The notes under the pieces were generated by a model. It saw nothing but the letters and a program-made list of their open reading frames with translations. It searched no databases and was not told the DNA's origin. Both the position numbers and the translations under genes were made by a program. Source: Vulcanisaeta distributa (GTDB lineage: Archaea; Thermoproteota; Thermoprotei; Thermoproteales; Thermocladiaceae). Taken from it: DNA of 7,095 nucleotides. The first letter of the stretch is position 1. Each line of letters opens with the position of its first letter. Of the stretch, positions 6,399 to 7,095 are shown in pieces. The DNA is taken from contig DAXY01000120.1 in assembly GCA_002506645.1 (NCBI GenBank), forward strand, positions 14,821-21,915, given 5' to 3'.

Positions 6399-6822
6399 TC
6401 GCGGCTGACTGTGCGAGGTTTATTTTTTGGGCATTAGCCAATTCCCTCAACATATTTATACTTGTATTACCCCTCCTCGCGGATTTATAATTATCAATGA
6501 AGGATAGCACCTCATGAACACTATTATGCTCAAGGATGAGCCAAAACTCCGTATTCCTCATAATACCATACACCTTCCCACGGGCACTGCGCTTAATAAC
6601 CCTTATCAAACCAAGCTCAACAAGCTCCTCGAGAAAGTTCCTAACTATGACGGACTCTGAACGCGGACTCTTGCGCGTCCAGATGGTGATGTCCTGGGCA
6701 ACCTTAGCAGGCCTAAAGGTTATTAATTGACCCTTCGCGTTGATGACCATGTCCTTCAACATCTGGAGTATTAGTATTTTCACCTTCTTCGTATCCACCA
6801 TCAAATTTTCCGAGGACGTCAT
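6364..6822 (-). CDS. Winged-helix protein upstream of the M48 peptidase
   Basis: A 152-aa protein from the ATG at 6822; the frame stays open to a GTG at 6852, but that extension overlaps the TATA-rich promoter. Residues about 11-92 look like a winged helix-turn-helix: a first helix with VKILILQMLKDMV, a second around PAKVAQDITIW, a recognition-type helix with SVIVRNFLEELVELGLI, and a basic beta wing (RVIKRSARGKVYGI). Residues about 93-115 (EFWLILEHNSVHEVLSFID) form another helix pair, and the tail is Asn/Ala/Gly-rich and probably disordered. I cannot assign a family. Its last codons overlap the peptidase start by 35 bp, so the two are probably one operon and it may regulate that operon; this is inference. 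The start has no Shine-Dalgarno, which fits a leaderless or nearly leaderless first gene. Confidence 0.8.
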   Translation of the reverse strand: MTSSENLMVDTKKVKILILQMLKDMVINAKGQLITFRPAKVAQDITIWTRKSPRSESVIVRNFLEELVELGLIRVIKRSARGKVYGIMRNTEFWLILEHNSVHEVLSFIDNYKSARRGNTSINMLRELANAQKINLAQSAANGGNKNILGNP

Positions 6823-6841
6823 CGGGGGACCAGGACTTTCG

Positions 6842-6860
6842 TATATACCCACTTAAATAA
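6842..6860 (-). promoter_or_regulatory. Promoter region of the winged-helix/M48 operon
   Basis: Two TATA-like sequences lie side by side on the minus strand: TATATA at 6842-6847, centred 22-23 nt before the ATG at 6822, and TTATTTAA at 6853-6860, centred about 34 nt before it. The second would give an 8-nt leader. I cannot tell which one is used. Confidence 0.45.
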
Positions 6861-6869
6861 ATAAATTAA

Positions 6870-6885
6870 GAGTTGGAGACACTCC
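6870..6885. promoter_or_regulatory. Small inverted repeat upstream of the winged-helix promoter
   Basis: The plus strand contains GGAG-ACA-CTCC at 6875-6885 and, interleaved with it, GAGT-7 nt-ACTC at 6870-6884. A dyad about 15 nt upstream of the TATA region of a winged-helix gene is a candidate operator, possibly for autoregulation. The arms are only 4 bp, so chance is a real alternative. Confidence 0.25.
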
Positions 6886-6934
6886 CGTAGTGAGTAACGC
6901 CAGAGTTTCATGAAAACCTCCGTAACGCACCACG

Positions 6935-6951
6935 TGGGTTATTTCAACCCA
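6935..6951. repeat. Inverted repeat / hairpin 1
   Basis: TGGGTT and AACCCA form a perfect 6-bp stem around a 5-nt loop (ATTTC on the plus strand), with a possible extra G-T pair at the base. It lies in the non-coding stretch between 6853 and 6980. It resembles a tRNA T-arm at first sight, but the loop is 5 nt and not 7, and no cloverleaf fits around it. Confidence 0.5.
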
Positions 6952-6963
6952 TCAAGCCCTAAT

Positions 6964-6979
6964 GCGCCCTGGTGGGCGC
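6964..6979. repeat. Inverted repeat / GC-rich hairpin 2
   Basis: GCGCCC and GGGCGC form a perfect 6-bp GC stem with a TGGT tetraloop on the plus strand (ACCA on the minus), with a T-G wobble at the base. On the minus strand it begins right after the TAG that ends the possible membrane-protein fragment. No T-run follows on that strand, so it is not a typical archaeal terminator. Confidence 0.55.
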
Positions 6980-6980
6980 G

Positions 6981-7094
6981 CTAAAAACGCACGGCATATC
7001 GCACCAGCCGCAGCCCCAGCACATACCATGTACCAACTAAGGTAAGCACCAATAAGCAAATGCCGGCCAGGCCCTTAAACGCATTAATTTTAAA
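6981..7094 (-). CDS. Possible C-terminal end of a membrane protein (runs off the right edge)
   Basis: One minus-strand frame is open from the window edge to a TAG at 6983-6981, giving 37 codons. It encodes a hydrophobic stretch of about 20 residues (GLAGICLLVLTLVGTWYVLG) followed by a short basic tail (RLVRYAVRF), the pattern of a last membrane helix with a cytosolic end. No good start codon lies inside, so it would be a partial gene entering from the right. A TATA-like run at the very edge (TTTAAAATTA) argues instead that a promoter could be here and the frame may be chance. I cannot name a family. Confidence 0.35.
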   Translation of the reverse strand, partial: FKINAFKGLAGICLLVLTLVGTWYVLGLRLVRYAVRF

Positions 7095-7095
7095 C

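Larger units (their letters stand above)
6861..6980. other. Non-coding stretch with no convincing gene
   Basis: Apart from the small dyad and the two hairpins listed separately, I see no gene here. A 24-codon plus-strand frame from the ATG at 6910 to the TAA at 6982 spans both hairpins but has no supporting signals. I find no tRNA, no SRP RNA signature and no clear C/D-box pair. Confidence 0.4.

Noticed and set aside
6935..6951. T-arm-like hairpin suggesting a tRNA
   Set aside because: The loop is 5 nt instead of 7, the usual T-loop consensus is missing, and no acceptor, D or anticodon arms can be folded around it.
6910..6984. A 24-codon plus-strand small ORF starting with ATG
   Set aside because: There is no Shine-Dalgarno, the TATA-like sequences lie about 50 nt away, and the frame merely covers the two hairpins.
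1..7095. Searched by eye for CRISPR repeats, insertion-sequence ends, transposase, integrase or toxin-antitoxin genes
   Set aside because: No regularly spaced repeats, terminal inverted repeats or such protein motifs were found; the region reads as ordinary chromosomal backbone.

Overview
The window looks like chromosomal DNA of a hyperthermophilic crenarchaeon of the Thermoproteales type, with a Vulcanisaeta- or Caldivirga-like relative as my best guess. This is inference, because no rRNA is present. The reasons are the archaeal gene content (deoxyhypusine synthase, an aKMT-type lysine methyltransferase, a class III pilin-like signal), TATA boxes placed about 25-27 nt upstream of start codons (leaderless transcripts), Shine-Dalgarno sequences of the GGTGA type only at internal operon genes, and moderate GC with very short intergenic spaces.

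Every convincing gene is on the minus strand, so the biological order runs from high to low coordinates. At the right edge (6981-7094) lies a possible C-terminal end of a membrane protein, followed by two compact hairpins. Next is a two-gene unit of a winged-helix protein (6364-6822) overlapping a membrane M48 metallopeptidase with a HEVGH motif (5151-6398). Then comes a two-gene unit of an unrecognised 140-aa protein (4665-5087), coupled by a 4-nt overlap to an aKMT-like protein lysine methyltransferase with an extra C-terminal winged-helix domain (3907-4668). A separately promoted deoxyhypusine synthase (2862-3860) follows. After it is a tiny pilin-like membrane protein (2595-2828) overlapping a coiled-coil protein (2327-2617). 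CTP synthase (pyrG, 630-2276) comes next. Last is the N-terminal half of a secreted, sequon-rich protein that starts with GTG and runs off the left edge (1-527).

Most of this is housekeeping: CTP supply, hypusination of aIF5A, and membrane proteolysis. The less ordinary pieces are the methyltransferase/winged-helix fusion and its unknown partner, the 77-aa pilin-like protein paired with a coiled-coil protein, the M48 peptidase with a roughly 110-residue soluble N-terminal extension encoded with a winged-helix protein, and the structured stretch at 6870-6980. I see no CRISPR array, insertion sequence, tRNA or rRNA. No new defence or mobile system is evident.

Promoter spacing changed several start choices. 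Five transcription units have a TATA-like box centred 25-28 nt before a plausible start codon. This moves the starts of pyrG, the pilin-like gene and the 140-aa gene downstream of the longest open frame. It also supports a GTG-started secreted protein that simple ORF calling would miss.
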